Below are positions 25,891 through 35,700 of a stretch of DNA of 64,000 bases, in pieces. Source of the DNA: CAVPGP01 sp963718065 (GTDB lineage Bacteria; Actinomycetota; Thermoleophilia; Gaiellales; Gaiellaceae). The stretch is from assembly GCA_963718065.1 (NCBI GenBank), contig CAVQYE010000019.1, forward strand, positions 248,001-312,000, written 5' to 3'. The translations under genes were made by a program, and so were the position numbers. The stretch's first letter is position 1. The number at the start of each line of letters is the position of its first letter. The notes beneath the pieces were generated by a model. It made no database searches. It had not been told where the DNA came from and saw nothing but the letters and a program-made list of their open reading frames with translations.

Positions 25891-25927
25891 GGAACGGACG
25901 TGTCCCTAGCTCGGCGCGGGCGGCGGC

Positions 25928-26957
25928 CTAGGTGCGGATGACCGAGCGGATCACGTCGCCGCGCTTCATCTCCTCGAACGCCTCCGGCACGTCCTCCAGC
26001 CCGATCTCGCGCGTCACCATCCCGGCGAGGTCGAGCTTGCCCTCGAGTGCCCACTGCGCGAGCCGTGGGAAGTCATCGGCCGCGACGTGATCGCCGCCGT
26101 GCGAGACGCGGATCGTCGAGCGCTTCCCGAAGAGCGTCGGCAGCGTCAGCTGCGCCGTCTCACCGGCCGGCGACAGGCCGATCAGCACCGCCGTGCCACC
26201 GCCGGCCAGGAGACGGAGCGCCAGCTCGAACGTCGAGCCGCGGCCGACCACGTCGAAGGCGAAGTCGACCGGCCCCTCGCCCGTGTCGGTGGCGCCGAAG
26301 CGCAGCGCCTGCTCGAGCTTGCGCTCGTCGAGGTCGATCGCCCGGATCTCCCCCGCCCCTGCGATCCGGGCGCCCTGGATCACCGAGAGCCCGACTGCGC
26401 CGCAGCCGATCACCGCGACGCGTGCGCCCTCCCAGACCTTCGCCGTCTCGAGGACGGACATGACGCCGGTCGCGACGGCGCAGCCGATCAGGCACGCCTG
26501 CTCGAAGGGGAGCTCGTCCGGGATCTTCACAACCGCGACCTGCGGGACGACGGTGTGCGTGGCGAACGTGCCGGTGCGAAGCACCGGCGTCAGCACGTCG
26601 CCGTTCTCGCGGTGCAGCCGCCCGGCGGCCGCCGGTGGCTTCTTGCATTGCCGCGGCAGCCCGCGCCGGCAGAAGTCGCACTTCCCGCAGGCGGTCTTCC
26701 AGCCGAGGACGACCCGGTCGCCGCGGCCCGACCTCCGTCACGCCCTCCCCGACCGCCTCGACGACACCCGCGCCCTCGTGGCCGAGCAGCACCGGCAGGC
26801 GGTGGCCCCACCCGTCCTCCTCGACGACGTGCAGGTCCGAGTGGCAGACGCCGCTGGTCTCGATCCGCACCAGCACCTCGCCGGCCTCGGGCGCGTCGAC
26901 CTCGATCTGCTCGAGGCCGAACCGCCCGGGCTCGCTCAGGACGACGCCGCGATCCAC
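25928..26957 (-). CDS. Zinc-dependent alcohol dehydrogenase (MDR family; one frame break)
   Basis: Catalytic-zinc ligands are in GVCHSDLHV and GHEGAGVVE. The structural-zinc cysteines (CGKCDFCRRGLPRQC) appear only after correcting one extra base near 26726. GCGAVGLSVIQGARIAGAG is the NAD-binding motif. Removing the base gives exactly 342 residues, a little shorter than the 360-375 of typical enzymes. It starts with GTG, overlapping the stop of the hydroxy-acid oxidase gene. Likely an NAD-dependent oxidation of an alcohol or mycothiol/formaldehyde-type substrate; not further specified. Confidence 0.85.
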
Positions 26958-28085
26958 GACCGGTCGAGCTCGCGGGCGACCTTGCCGCCGAGGAGCGCCA
27001 GGGTCAGATCCGTCTCAGCGGCCAGGTTCCGGATCACGGACTGGACACCCTGCTGGCCGTCGACCGCCAGCCCGTAGGCATACGGGCGGCCGAGCAGGAC
27101 GGCGTCCGCGCCGAGGGCGAGCGCCTTCAGGACATCCGCCCCCTGGCGGATGCCGCCGTCCATGAAGAGTGGGAAGCCTTCGCCGACCGCGTCGCGCACC
27201 TCGACGAGTGCGTCGAGCGCGGCGACGGCGCCGTCGACCTGGCGGCCGCCGTGATTCGAGACGCAGATGCCGTCGACGCCGCGCTCGCGCGCCTGCACGG
27301 CGTCGTCGGCGGTGAGCACGCCCTTGACGAGCAGCGGCAGCGACGTCTGCTCGCGGAGCCAGGCCACGTCGTCCCACGTCAGCCCGAGATTCGGGAACGT
27401 CGCCAGCATCGTCGCCGCCGCGGTGAGCATGTCCTCCTCGGGCGACTTGGCGAGCTGCGCGCGTGAAGACGGGGTCGGTGAAGTACTGCGCGCAGCCCTC
27501 GCCCTTGATGAACGGCAGATAGGCGTTGCGCAGGTCGCGCGGCCGCCAGCCGAGCGTCAGCGTGTCGAGCGTCATCACGATCGCCGCGTAGCCGGCCGCC
27601 TCGGCCCGGCTCACGAACGACGCTGCGACGTCGCGGTCGTTGATCCAGTAGAGCTGGAACCAGCGTTGTGCGTCGCCCATCGCCTCCGCGATCTCCTCGA
27701 TCGAGTGCGACGCCGCCGACGAGAGGATGTACGGGATGCCCTCCGCGGCTGCGCCGCGCGCCGCCGCCAGCTCGCCCTCGGGATGCGCGATCGAGAGGAC
27801 GCCGACGGGCGCGAGGAAGAACGGCGCCGGCGACGATGTCCCGAGCACCTCGACGGAGATGTCGCGCTCCCGGTTGCCGGCGAGCATCCGCGGGCGGAGG
27901 CGCCACTTGTGGAACGCCTCGAGGTTGGCGCGCATCGTCGATTCGGCGCCGGCGCCACCCGCGATGTAGCCATAGGCACCCGGGTCGAGCACCTCCTGCG
28001 CGGCCGCCTCCCAGTCCGCCGCGGCGATCTGCGCCACCGGCTCGCCGGCGATGTACACCGCGTTCTGGATCATCGAGCCGTCCAC
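26936..28085 (-). CDS. FMN-dependent alpha-hydroxy-acid oxidase (lactate monooxygenase-like; one frame break)
   Basis: The N-terminal part (GAYGYIAGGAGAESTMRAN, RPRMLAGNRERDISVEVLG) and C-terminal part (VKGVLTADDAVQARERGVDG, VSNHGGRQVDGA, DGGIRQGADVLKALALGA) are diagnostic; the SNHGGRQ segment carries the catalytic His and Arg. They are in different frames, joined by removing one base near 27468, giving 382 residues. It starts at GTG 28085 or ATG 28073. It oxidises an L-2-hydroxy acid to the keto acid or to CO2 plus a shorter acid, and is coupled to the following alcohol dehydrogenase. Confidence 0.87.
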
Positions 28086-28096
28086 AGACGGCGATC

Positions 28097-28285
28097 CTAT
28101 GCGGCTCGGTGCTCCTCTTCCATGCGCGCTGCCTCTTCCATGCTCACGGCCTCGACCAGCTCGGTGCGCAGCGGCGCGCGGTCGTCGCGACAGTCGTGGC
28201 AGCGCAACGAGCCGACAACGACGAGCGCGGGTGCGAGCGGATGCCCGCACGCGAGGCATTTGTCGGGGCTAGACGAGCGCGCCAT
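28097..28285 (-). CDS. Small zinc-ribbon protein A
   Basis: A 62-residue microprotein. CLACG at residues 10-14 and CHDC near 31-34 form a CxxC-CxxC zinc site. GSLRCHDC, PLAP and RAPLR are shared with the gene at 31847-32050, so the two are paralogues. Its start overlaps the 3' end of the 83-residue gene, suggesting coupled expression. No named family recognised; a DNA- or protein-binding accessory is possible. Confidence 0.7.
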   Translation of the reverse strand: MARSSSPDKCLACGHPLAPALVVVGSLRCHDCRDDRAPLRTELVEAVSMEEAARMEEEHRAA

Positions 28286-28520
28286 CCGCTGCCGCATACG
28301 CGTAGGGGTGGTTGAAGACGTCGAGTGCGTTGTCGCGCCGCGCGTCGATCCGGAGCGTGTTGCCCGAGCGGCCGTCGGCGACGAAGACCGACACCGTGTC
28401 GCTCTGGCGCGACCAGAGAAGCGAGACCTCGATCCCGTTGGTCGAGCGATGGGCAAGCTCCTGGAGCAGGTCGCTCTCCTTCAAGAGAGGCTTTTCCGTC
28501 AGCAACTGCCGATCCGCCAT
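28269..28520 (-). CDS. Small hypothetical protein (83 aa)
   Basis: Starts at the ATG 28520 preceded by GGAGG. The charged, beta-rich sequence ends NHPYAYAAADGALV. VSLLWSRQSDTVSVFVADGR and LRIDARRDNALDVFNHP recall small cytosolic proteins common in actinobacteria, but I cannot name the family. It overlaps the zinc-ribbon gene by 17 bp and is divergent from the M36 peptidase. Confidence 0.65.
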   Translation of the reverse strand: MADRQLLTEKPLLKESDLLQELAHRSTNGIEVSLLWSRQSDTVSVFVADGRSGNTLRIDARRDNALDVFNHPYAYAAADGALV

Positions 28521-28642
28521 CGCGATTCCTCCTTCGCGCCGACCGGCTCCCGTTCTACACAACGGGCCGGATGCCTCTACCGTAAGAATCCGAGGTATGG
28601 ATTCGGTGAGCCGCCGGTGAGGATCCAGACTGGACTTTGTGC

Positions 28643-28690
28643 GCAAAATCGCTCAGTCTTCGATCGCAGATATTGCAAAATCGATCAGTC
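28643..28690. promoter_or_regulatory. Direct repeat upstream of the M36 peptidase
   Basis: GCAAAATCGCTCAGTC (28643-28658) and GCAAAATCGATCAGTC (28675-28690) are 16-bp direct repeats with one mismatch, 32 bp apart, i.e. three helical turns. They lie in the AT-richer divergent gap between the 83-aa gene and the exported peptidase, about 50-100 bp before its start. A cooperative activator or repressor binding site is a reasonable inference. Confidence 0.5.
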
Positions 28691-28739
28691 GTGGGCACAC
28701 TCTGCGGCTCCCAACCGTCAAAGGGGGAGGAACAACACG

Positions 28740-31700
28740 ATGAGGTATCTCATCCGCCGGCCGATCCGGCGGTCTTTCGCGCCGTTCGCGGTCGCGATTC
28801 TCGCTCTCACCTGGTCTGCCACGGCACTTGCCGGCGGCGGCGACCATGCATCGAAGCGGGACAAGCTCGGGTTCTGGGACTCCCGGCATGCGCCGGCCGC
28901 ACAGCAGGTCCTGGACGCAACCGCGACCGACCTCTCGGAGAACGCGCCCGCAGCCTCCGAGGCACTCAAAGACTCGCTCGGGGACGAAGGAATCCTGAGC
29001 CTCGATCCGCTGACGCGGACCGCCCGGTTCGTCGGCAAGACCGACGGCTTCCTCACCGGGCCGAGCTCGGCGCCCGCCGCCGACATCGCCATGAGGTACA
29101 TCAAGAAGAACGCGGCCGCCCTCGGCCTGAACGCCGACGCCCTCGCCGCGCTCCGGCTTGCGAACGACTACGTCGACATCATCGGCACGCATCACCTGAG
29201 CTTCACGCAGCAGGTGGACACGCCCGACGGCCCGGTGACCGTCTTCGGCAACGGGATCAAGGTCGGCGTCGTCAAGGACGGCCGGATCATCAACGTCACG
29301 GGCTCGCCCGTCGGCGCGCTCACCCCGACGCAGACCTCGCCGACCATCACGGCGGCCGAGGCGATCGTCGCGGCCAAGCGTGACGTCGGCGCTGCCGCCC
29401 CGCCCGTCACCTCGACGCAGCAGGGCGACCTGACGACGTTCGCCTCCGGCGACAACGCGAAGCTCGTCTACTTCAAGACGGTCGGCGGCCTCCGGCTCGC
29501 CTACCGCACGCTGCTCCTGAAGGACGGCTACATCTCGATCGTCGACGCCGGCACGGGCAGGGTCCTGTACCGCGACAGCACGGTCGACAGCGCCAACGGC
29601 CTCGCCTGGGACAACCGTCCCGCAGCAGCCACCGGTGGTACGCAGCATTCGTTCGACGTCAACGGGCCAGGGGGCTCGTGGAACTTCGGCGCCATCAGCC
29701 CGCTCATCGGGACGGACGCCGGGCTCTCGAGCAACAACGTCTGGGTCTACAGCGACGTCAACGGCAGCAACGGCGCCAGCCTGTCCGAGCTCGTTCGGGC
29801 CGACGCCACCGGCAACTTCAACTACGCGCTCACACCGTTCACCGACGCGCTGAAGTCGCCCTGCGTCGCCGCGTATCCGTGCACGTGGAGCGCGAACCCG
29901 GCCACGGGAGCCTTCTCCTGGCGGACGAACCGGGCGCAGAACGCAACGCAGGTCTACTTCTTCCTCAATACGTTCCACGACCACCTGGCAGCCGCGCCGA
30001 TCGGGTTCACCGAGGGCGCCGGCAACTTCCAGCTGGTCAACTCGTCGGGCCAGGGCTTCGACGGGGACTTCGTCCTCGCGGAGAACGACGACGGCGCCAA
30101 CACGCAGCTGAACGCCGCCGGTCAGCCCAACGGCTTCCCGGACGCCAACCACTTCGACAACGCGAACATGAACACGCCTCCGGACGGGTTCAACCCGCGG
30201 ATGCAGATGTTCCTCTTCAACACGCCGCTCGGCCCGGACCCGTTCGTCCAGTCGAACGGCGGTGACGAGGCGTCGATCGTCTACCACGAGTACACGCACG
30301 GCCTCTCGAACCGCCTCGTCGTCGACGCAGACGGGAACTCGACGCTCGGCAACATCGAGTCGGGCGCGATGGGCGAGGCGTGGAGCGACTGGTACGCGCT
30401 CGACTACCTCAACAATCAGGGAGTCGTCAAGGACAAGCCGGGTGTCGCCGACGTGCTCGAGGGTGAGTACGTGTCGGGCGGCGACGACCTGATCCGCACC
30501 GAGGCGACCGACTGCAAGGTCGGCACGTCGAACGCGGACCCGGGCTGCGACGGCGACCCGGACGGCACCGCCGGCACGGGCGGCTACACCTACGGCGACT
30601 ACGGCAAGATCATCGGTCGCCCCGAGGTGCACGCCGACGGCGAGATCTGGGGCCAGACGCTCTGGGATCTCCGTGACGCGCTCGGCTCCGCGAAGACGGA
30701 GATGATCGTCACGCGCGGGATGGAGCTCGCACCGGCCAACCCGTCGTTCCTCGACATGCGCAACTCGATCCTGCAGGGCGATCTCGCGGCGTTCAACGGC
30801 GGGAATCGCGACACGATCTGGAAGGTGTTCGCACACCGCGGCATGGGCTTCTTCGCAGCCGCAGTCGACGGTGACGACGCGTTCCCTGCCGAGGACTTCC
30901 AGCTGCCGCCGCGGAGCAAGAGGTCCGGCCTGCTCGCCGGCATCGTCGTCGACAACGACACGAGGCGGCCGATCGCGGGCGCCACGGTCGAGTTCGGCGG
31001 CCATTCGTCCGGCTTTGCGACGGACATCGCCGGCGTGACCAACAAGTTCGGCGTCTACGCGATCAAGAAGATCCTGATCGGCAAGTACCCGAAGGTCAGC
31101 GCATCGGCCCCGGGGTACGACCGTGTGACGCGGGACTTCGTCGTCATCGAGCGGCCGCTCGGGCTGCTGGCCTGGAAGCTGAGGCGGAACTACGCCTCAC
31201 TCGCGGGCGGCGGCACGATCGCCGACTTCACCGGCCCTGACTTCACGCCGTTCGGTTGCGGCCCCTACAGCGCAATCGACGATTCCGAAGGCAACGGCTG
31301 GGGCAGCACCACCGACGACGCGGACGGCAACTCGACCGGCAACGTGACGCCGAAGTTCGTCGTCGTCAAGCTCCCGCAGACGGTCACCGTCTCGGAGATC
31401 AAGGTCAACCCGTCCAACACCTGCGGCGACCCGGGCAGCTCGTCCACCCGCGGTTACCGGATCCAGGTGTCGGCCGACGGCACGACCTTCACGACGTTGA
31501 CACAGGGCGTGTTCTACGCGGGCAACCGCGCGATCGAGAACACGGTCTTCACGGGCTCCCAGGCTTCGGTTCGCTACGTGAAGTTCTGGATGCTGAACCC
31601 GCAGGTGCCCACCGATCCGAATCCGGCTGCGAACTGCACGTCGGCGGCGGACTGCGGCACCAATCCCGACGACAACTCCGGCGTCGCTGCACACTGCGGT

Positions 31701-31775
31701 CCGGGGAAGGACAACGGATACGGCGGCTGCCCGTTCATGGACATGTCCGAGATCAAGGTCTACGGCCGGCCGTAG
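28740..31775 (+). CDS. Secreted M36 (fungalysin-type) metallopeptidase with C-terminal binding domains
   Basis: 1011 residues from an ATG preceded by GGGGGAGG. A signal peptide (LALTWSATALAG) is followed by a propeptide-like region to about residue 300 and the catalytic domain with HEYTH (516-520) and the downstream GEAWSDW glutamate. These are the M36 zinc ligands. About residues 735-800 form a carboxypeptidase-regulatory-like beta sandwich (GIVVDNDTRRPIAGATVEFGG), and the last 190 residues resemble a discoidin-like domain (GYRIQVSADGTTF, SVRYVKFWMLN). It degrades extracellular protein. Followed by a strong terminator and bracketed by paralogous zinc-ribbon genes. Confidence 0.92.
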   Translation: MRYLIRRPIRRSFAPFAVAILALTWSATALAGGGDHASKRDKLGFWDSRHAPAAQQVLDATATDLSENAPAASEALKDSLGDEGILSLDPLTRTARFVGKTDGFLTGPSSAPAADIAMRYIKKNAAALGLNADALAALRLANDYVDIIGTHHLSFTQQVDTPDGPVTVFGNGIKVGVVKDGRIINVTGSPVGALTPTQTSPTITAAEAIVAAKRDVGAAAPPVTSTQQGDLTTFASGDNAKLVYFKTVGGLRLAYRTLLLKDGYISIVDAGTGRVLYRDSTVDSANGLAWDNRPAAATGGTQHSFDVNGPGGSWNFGAISPLIGTDAGLSSNNVWVYSDVNGSNGASLSELVRADATGNFNYALTPFTDALKSPCVAAYPCTWSANPATGAFSWRTNRAQNATQVYFFLNTFHDHLAAAPIGFTEGAGNFQLVNSSGQGFDGDFVLAENDDGANTQLNAAGQPNGFPDANHFDNANMNTPPDGFNPRMQMFLFNTPLGPDPFVQSNGGDEASIVYHEYTHGLSNRLVVDADGNSTLGNIESGAMGEAWSDWYALDYLNNQGVVKDKPGVADVLEGEYVSGGDDLIRTEATDCKVGTSNADPGCDGDPDGTAGTGGYTYGDYGKIIGRPEVHADGEIWGQTLWDLRDALGSAKTEMIVTRGMELAPANPSFLDMRNSILQGDLAAFNGGNRDTIWKVFAHRGMGFFAAAVDGDDAFPAEDFQLPPRSKRSGLLAGIVVDNDTRRPIAGATVEFGGHSSGFATDIAGVTNKFGVYAIKKILIGKYPKVSASAPGYDRVTRDFVVIERPLGLLAWKLRRNYASLAGGGTIADFTGPDFTPFGCGPYSAIDDSEGNGWGSTTDDADGNSTGNVTPKFVVVKLPQTVTVSEIKVNPSNTCGDPGSSSTRGYRIQVSADGTTFTTLTQGVFYAGNRAIENTVFTGSQASVRYVKFWMLNPQVPTDPNPAANCTSAADCGTNPDDNSGVAAHCGPGKDNGYGGCPFMDMSEIKVYGRP

Positions 31776-31797
31776 AGCTCCTCGGAAACGGTTGAAC

Positions 31798-31829
31798 GAC
31801 GAAGGGCCGCCGGGAGGCGGCCCTTCGTC
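31798..31829. terminator. Perfect 14-bp hairpin terminator after the M36 peptidase
   Basis: GACGAAGGGCCGCC (31798-31811), loop GGGA, then GGCGGCCCTTCGTC (31816-31829), with no mismatch. It lies between the peptidase stop and the convergent zinc-ribbon gene B, so it may act on both strands. Confidence 0.88.
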
Positions 31830-31846
31830 CATCCAGGAGGACGTTT

Positions 31847-32050
31847 CTAAGCGGCTATGTGAAGCTCGGGTGCGGGAGGCAGGAGCCGGAGGAGCGCTCC
31901 CGCCTCGACGGCAAACCGCGCCTGCTCGTCTGCGTCCGACCGGAGCGGGGCTCGACGGTCGATGCAGTCGTGACACCGCAGGGAGCCGGTCGCGCGGAGG
32001 ATCGGAGCGAGGGGCTCTCCACAGGCAAGGCAGGTATCGCGATCGAACAT
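31847..32050 (-). CDS. Small zinc-ribbon protein B (paralogue of 28097-28285)
   Basis: 67 residues, MFDRDTCLACGEPLAP at the N-terminus. CLACG and CHDC (residues 7-11 and about 26-29) repeat the spacing of paralogue A, as do GSLRCHDC and RAPLR. The C-terminal 25 residues are unrelated. Function unknown. Divergent from the TMEM175-like gene, with a 100-bp gap. Confidence 0.72.
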   Translation of the reverse strand: MFDRDTCLACGEPLAPILRATGSLRCHDCIDRRAPLRSDADEQARFAVEAGALLRLLPPAPELHIAA

Positions 32051-32151
32051 GAGTGCAGGTTCGCATCCGGCCCCCGGTACCGGAATGTGGCTGGCTGGCG
32101 TCTCGAGGTACGGGCAGCCGTACGTCCGGCCCTCTCCCTACTGTCGGACTC

Positions 32152-32730
32152 GTGCCCCTGGCGCGCCTGGAGACATTCGCGGACGGCGTGTTCGCGATCG
32201 CCGCGACGCTGCTGATCATCGACGTCAACGTCGACGGCGAGCCGCTGACCGACGCGCTGCTCCACGCCTGGCCGGTCTACGCCGCGTACGGGGTGAGCTT
32301 CCTCTCGATCGGGATCATGTGGGTGAACCACCACACGATGTTCGGCCAGATCGACCGCACGGACCGGACGTTCCTCTTCCTGAACATCGGCCTGCTGATG
32401 AGCGTCGCGTTCCTGCCGTTTCCGACGCGTCTCGTGGCCGAGCACCTCCGCCACGAGGGCGCGCAGGCGGCGGCGTTCACGTACGGCGTGACGATGATCC
32501 TTATCGCTGCGGGCTTCCTCGCGACCTGGTTCTACGCCGCGGCCCGGCTGCTTCGCCCCGGCTCCGACCCGCGCGTCGTCAGCGGCCTGACGCGGAGCTA
32601 CGTGCCCGGTATCCCGATCTACGCGGTCGCGACGCTCTCGGCGCTCGTCAGCGCCTGGGCCGCGGTCGGGATCTATGCGGCGCTGGCGGTCTTCTTCACG
32701 CTCGAGAGCTCACTGTTCGGCCGGGAGTGA
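32152..32730 (+). CDS. TMEM175-like (DUF1211) integral membrane protein
   Basis: 192 residues from GTG 32152. The N-terminal RLETFADGVFAIAATLLIIDV matches the F.DGVFAI pore motif of bacterial TMEM175 potassium channels. Six hydrophobic helices follow, as expected for one subunit of the tetramer. An upstream frame exists but lacks a plausible N-terminus. Its last 58 bp overlap the 3' end of the histidine kinase on the other strand. Confidence 0.85.
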   Translation: MPLARLETFADGVFAIAATLLIIDVNVDGEPLTDALLHAWPVYAAYGVSFLSIGIMWVNHHTMFGQIDRTDRTFLFLNIGLLMSVAFLPFPTRLVAEHLRHEGAQAAAFTYGVTMILIAAGFLATWFYAAARLLRPGSDPRVVSGLTRSYVPGIPIYAVATLSALVSAWAAVGIYAALAVFFTLESSLFGRE

Positions 32731-35700
32731 GTCTCGAGCAGCCGCCGGATCAGGTCGGTCAGCGCTGCGGCCGGATACGGCTTCTGGATGAACGCGTCGG
32801 CCGGGTCGAGCACGTTCCGGTCCGTGATGACATCCGCCGCGTAACCCGACGTGTAGAGCACGGCGATCCCCGGACGTGCTTCGAGCACTCGGCGGGCCAG
32901 CTCCATGCCGTTCATCTCGGGCATGACCACGTCGGTGAGCAGCAGGTCCGGTTCGATGTCCTCGAGCAGCCGGAGAGCCTGGCGGGGAGAAGAGGCGCTG
33001 ACGACGTCGTAGCCCTCTTCCTCCAGGATCGTCGCCACGAGCTCGCGCACGACGTCTTCGTCCTCGACGAGCAGAATCGTCGCGGCCCGCACGGTCTGCG
33101 CGGCACGCGCCGGCGGCGCCTCGTCGGGCGCCCGCTCGCCCACCTCGGTGGTCGCCGGTAGGCGCAGGACGAAGCGGGCGCCGTGCCCCGGCTCGGAGAC
33201 GACATCGATCGTCCCGCCCGACTGCTCGATGATTCCGAGCACGGTCGCGAGGCCGAGGCCGGTGCCGCTCCCGGGCTCCTTGGTCGTGAAGAACGGCTCG
33301 AAGATGCGCGCGCGGACTTCCGGCTGGATGCCCTCGCCGGTGTCCGAGACGATCACGTTCACCGCACCCTCCTCGTCGAGCGCGGTCTCGATGCGCAGGG
33401 TGCCGCCGCCGGGCATCGCGTCGCGGGCGTTCACCGCCAGGTTCATCACCACCTGGCCGAGCTGAACCGGGTCGGCCTTGACGGCCGGCAGGTCGGCGCC
33501 GAATGCGGTCTCGAGCACGACGTGCTCGCCGAGCACGCGCGCGAGCAGGCTCACGTACTCGCCGACGATCACGTTGATGTTGACGACCTCGGGACGAAGC
33601 GTCTGGCGGCGGCTGAACGCGAGCAGCTGCTGCGTCAGGCCCGCGGCGCGCTCGCCCGCCCGGCGGATCTGCTCGACGGCCGCGCGGCCACGCGGATTGG
33701 CGCCGTCGTCGAAGGTGGAGAGCGCGACGTCCGAGTAGCCGTTGATCGCCGTCAGGAGATTGTTGAAGTCGTGAGCGACGCCGCCGGCGAGCTTGCCGAT
33801 CGCCTCGAGCTTCTGCGACTGGCGGAGCTCCTCCTCGAGGCGCTCCCGCTCCGTGACGTCGTGACCGGTGGCGACGATGTAGTCGGGCGACCCGTCCTCG
33901 GCGAAGGCAGCCGCGCCGGCGACCGTCATCACGCGCCAGGTGCCGTCCTTGTGTGCCGCACGGACGGTCAGCGCGTCCTCGTGGCTGCCGGCGAGCATCT
34001 CGTCCAGCGCCGCAAGCACGATCCCGTGGTCGTCGACGTGGATGAAGTCGAGGAAGCGTCTGCCGACAAGCTCCTCCTGCTCCCAGCCGAGTGTCCTCGT
34101 GGCCGACGCGGAGACGAGACGCATGCAGCCGTCCATGCCGATGACGCCGATCAGGTCGCGCGCGTTCTCGACGACGAGCCGGTGCAGCAGCTGGCTCTCG
34201 CGCAACTGGCTCTCGACCGCCTTCAGCGCCGAGATGTCCTGGTACTGCGTCGCGAAGAAGCGGATCTCGCCCTCCGGCCCTCGGACCGCGGACGCGCCGA
34301 CGTGCGTCCAGATCTCACTGCCGTCCTTGTGCAGATGCCGTTTCTCGCGCGCGAAGCTCGGGATCTCGCCGGCCAGCAGCCGGTCACGGAACTGCCGGCT
34401 CACCTCGACGCCCTCCGGCGGCGTGACGTCCGCGACGCCGAGCGCCTCGAGCTCGTCCGTGGTGTAGCCGAGCAGGTCGGCGAAAGCCTTGTTGACGCGG
34501 ATGAAGCCCAGGTCGCGGCCGACGAGGCTCATGCCGACCGTGGAGTCCTCGAAGGCCGTGCGGAACAGCTCCTCGCGGGACGCCAGCTCGTCGAGGAGGC
34601 GCCGGCGCTCGCGGAGGTCGCGCGAGATCCCGAGCACGCCCACCAGCACTCCGTCGCGCAGGATCGGGCGCGTGGTCGTCTCGACGGGGATCGTGTGACC
34701 GTCCTTGGTGCGCAGGAGAGCCTCGTAGCGGCTCGAGTCCGCGTCGCCCGCCACCCTGCGGTTGAAGCGCTCGGCCGTATCCGCAATGGAGCTTTCGTCC
34801 AGAAAGTCGCCGAAGTGCGAGCCGACGAGCTCGCCGGGTCCATACCCGAGCGCCTGTCCGACCGCAGGGTTCGCATCGACCACGACGCCCTTATCGTCGA
34901 GGAGGAAGATCATGTCGTCGGCATGCTCGAAAAGCTCGCGGTAACGGAGCTCGCTGCCGGCGAGCTCCCGGCGAGCCTGCACCGCCGCGGTGATGTCGCG
35001 GGTGATCACGAGCAGTGTCTCGACCGTCCCGTCCGGGCCGAGCTCGGGCACGGCGCGCGTGTCATAGTGCCGCTCGCCGTCGACGGCGGGGAACGAGAAC
35101 TCGAAGGCATGAGGCTGCGCCGACTCGAAGACCGGCAAGAGCTCGCGCTCCCAGAGCGCGCACAGCTCCTCGGGCATGCCGAGGTCGCGATTTGAGCGGC
35201 CGATGAAGTCGGCGACCGGCCGGCCGGTCGCCTCCGTGATCGCGCCGCTCACCAGCAGGTGACAGAGGCCGCGATCGAAGCGGATGACGATGTCGGGCGC
35301 GTGGTCGAGGATGTTCTCGAGCAGGCTGTCCTGCCGGCGCGCTTTTCGTTCCAGGCGCTCGCGCTCGATGGCGGCGCCGACGATGTTCGCCACCGACTGG
35401 ATGAAGACGATCTCGTCGTCGGTGAACAGGCGCGGGCTCTTCGACAGCACGTTCATGACGCCGAACGGGTGGTCCCGGCCGCGGATCACCGCACTGACGG
35501 CCGAGACTGCGCCAAGCCGGCGATACAACGCCTCCGGCGGCAGCACCAAGGCAACGTCCGGGCAGACGAGCGCCTCGCCGGTCGCGAGGTTCAGCGCACT
35601 GTGTACGCCTGCGAGCGGCGCCTCCGCGGGAAGCACGACGCCGGCGGCCAGGCCGAGCGCCGACCGGTTCACGAGCACCTGGCGGTCCGCGTCGAGCTCG

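Noticed and set aside
25761..25906. CRISPR array
   Set aside because: The units are palindromic, degenerate and lack unique spacers of constant length; no cas genes are present.
28653..31004. 783-residue minus-strand open frame opposite the M36 peptidase
   Set aside because: Long antisense frames are common in GC-rich DNA; composition is Arg/Val/Asp-rich with no recognisable motif, while the plus strand encodes a clear metallopeptidase.
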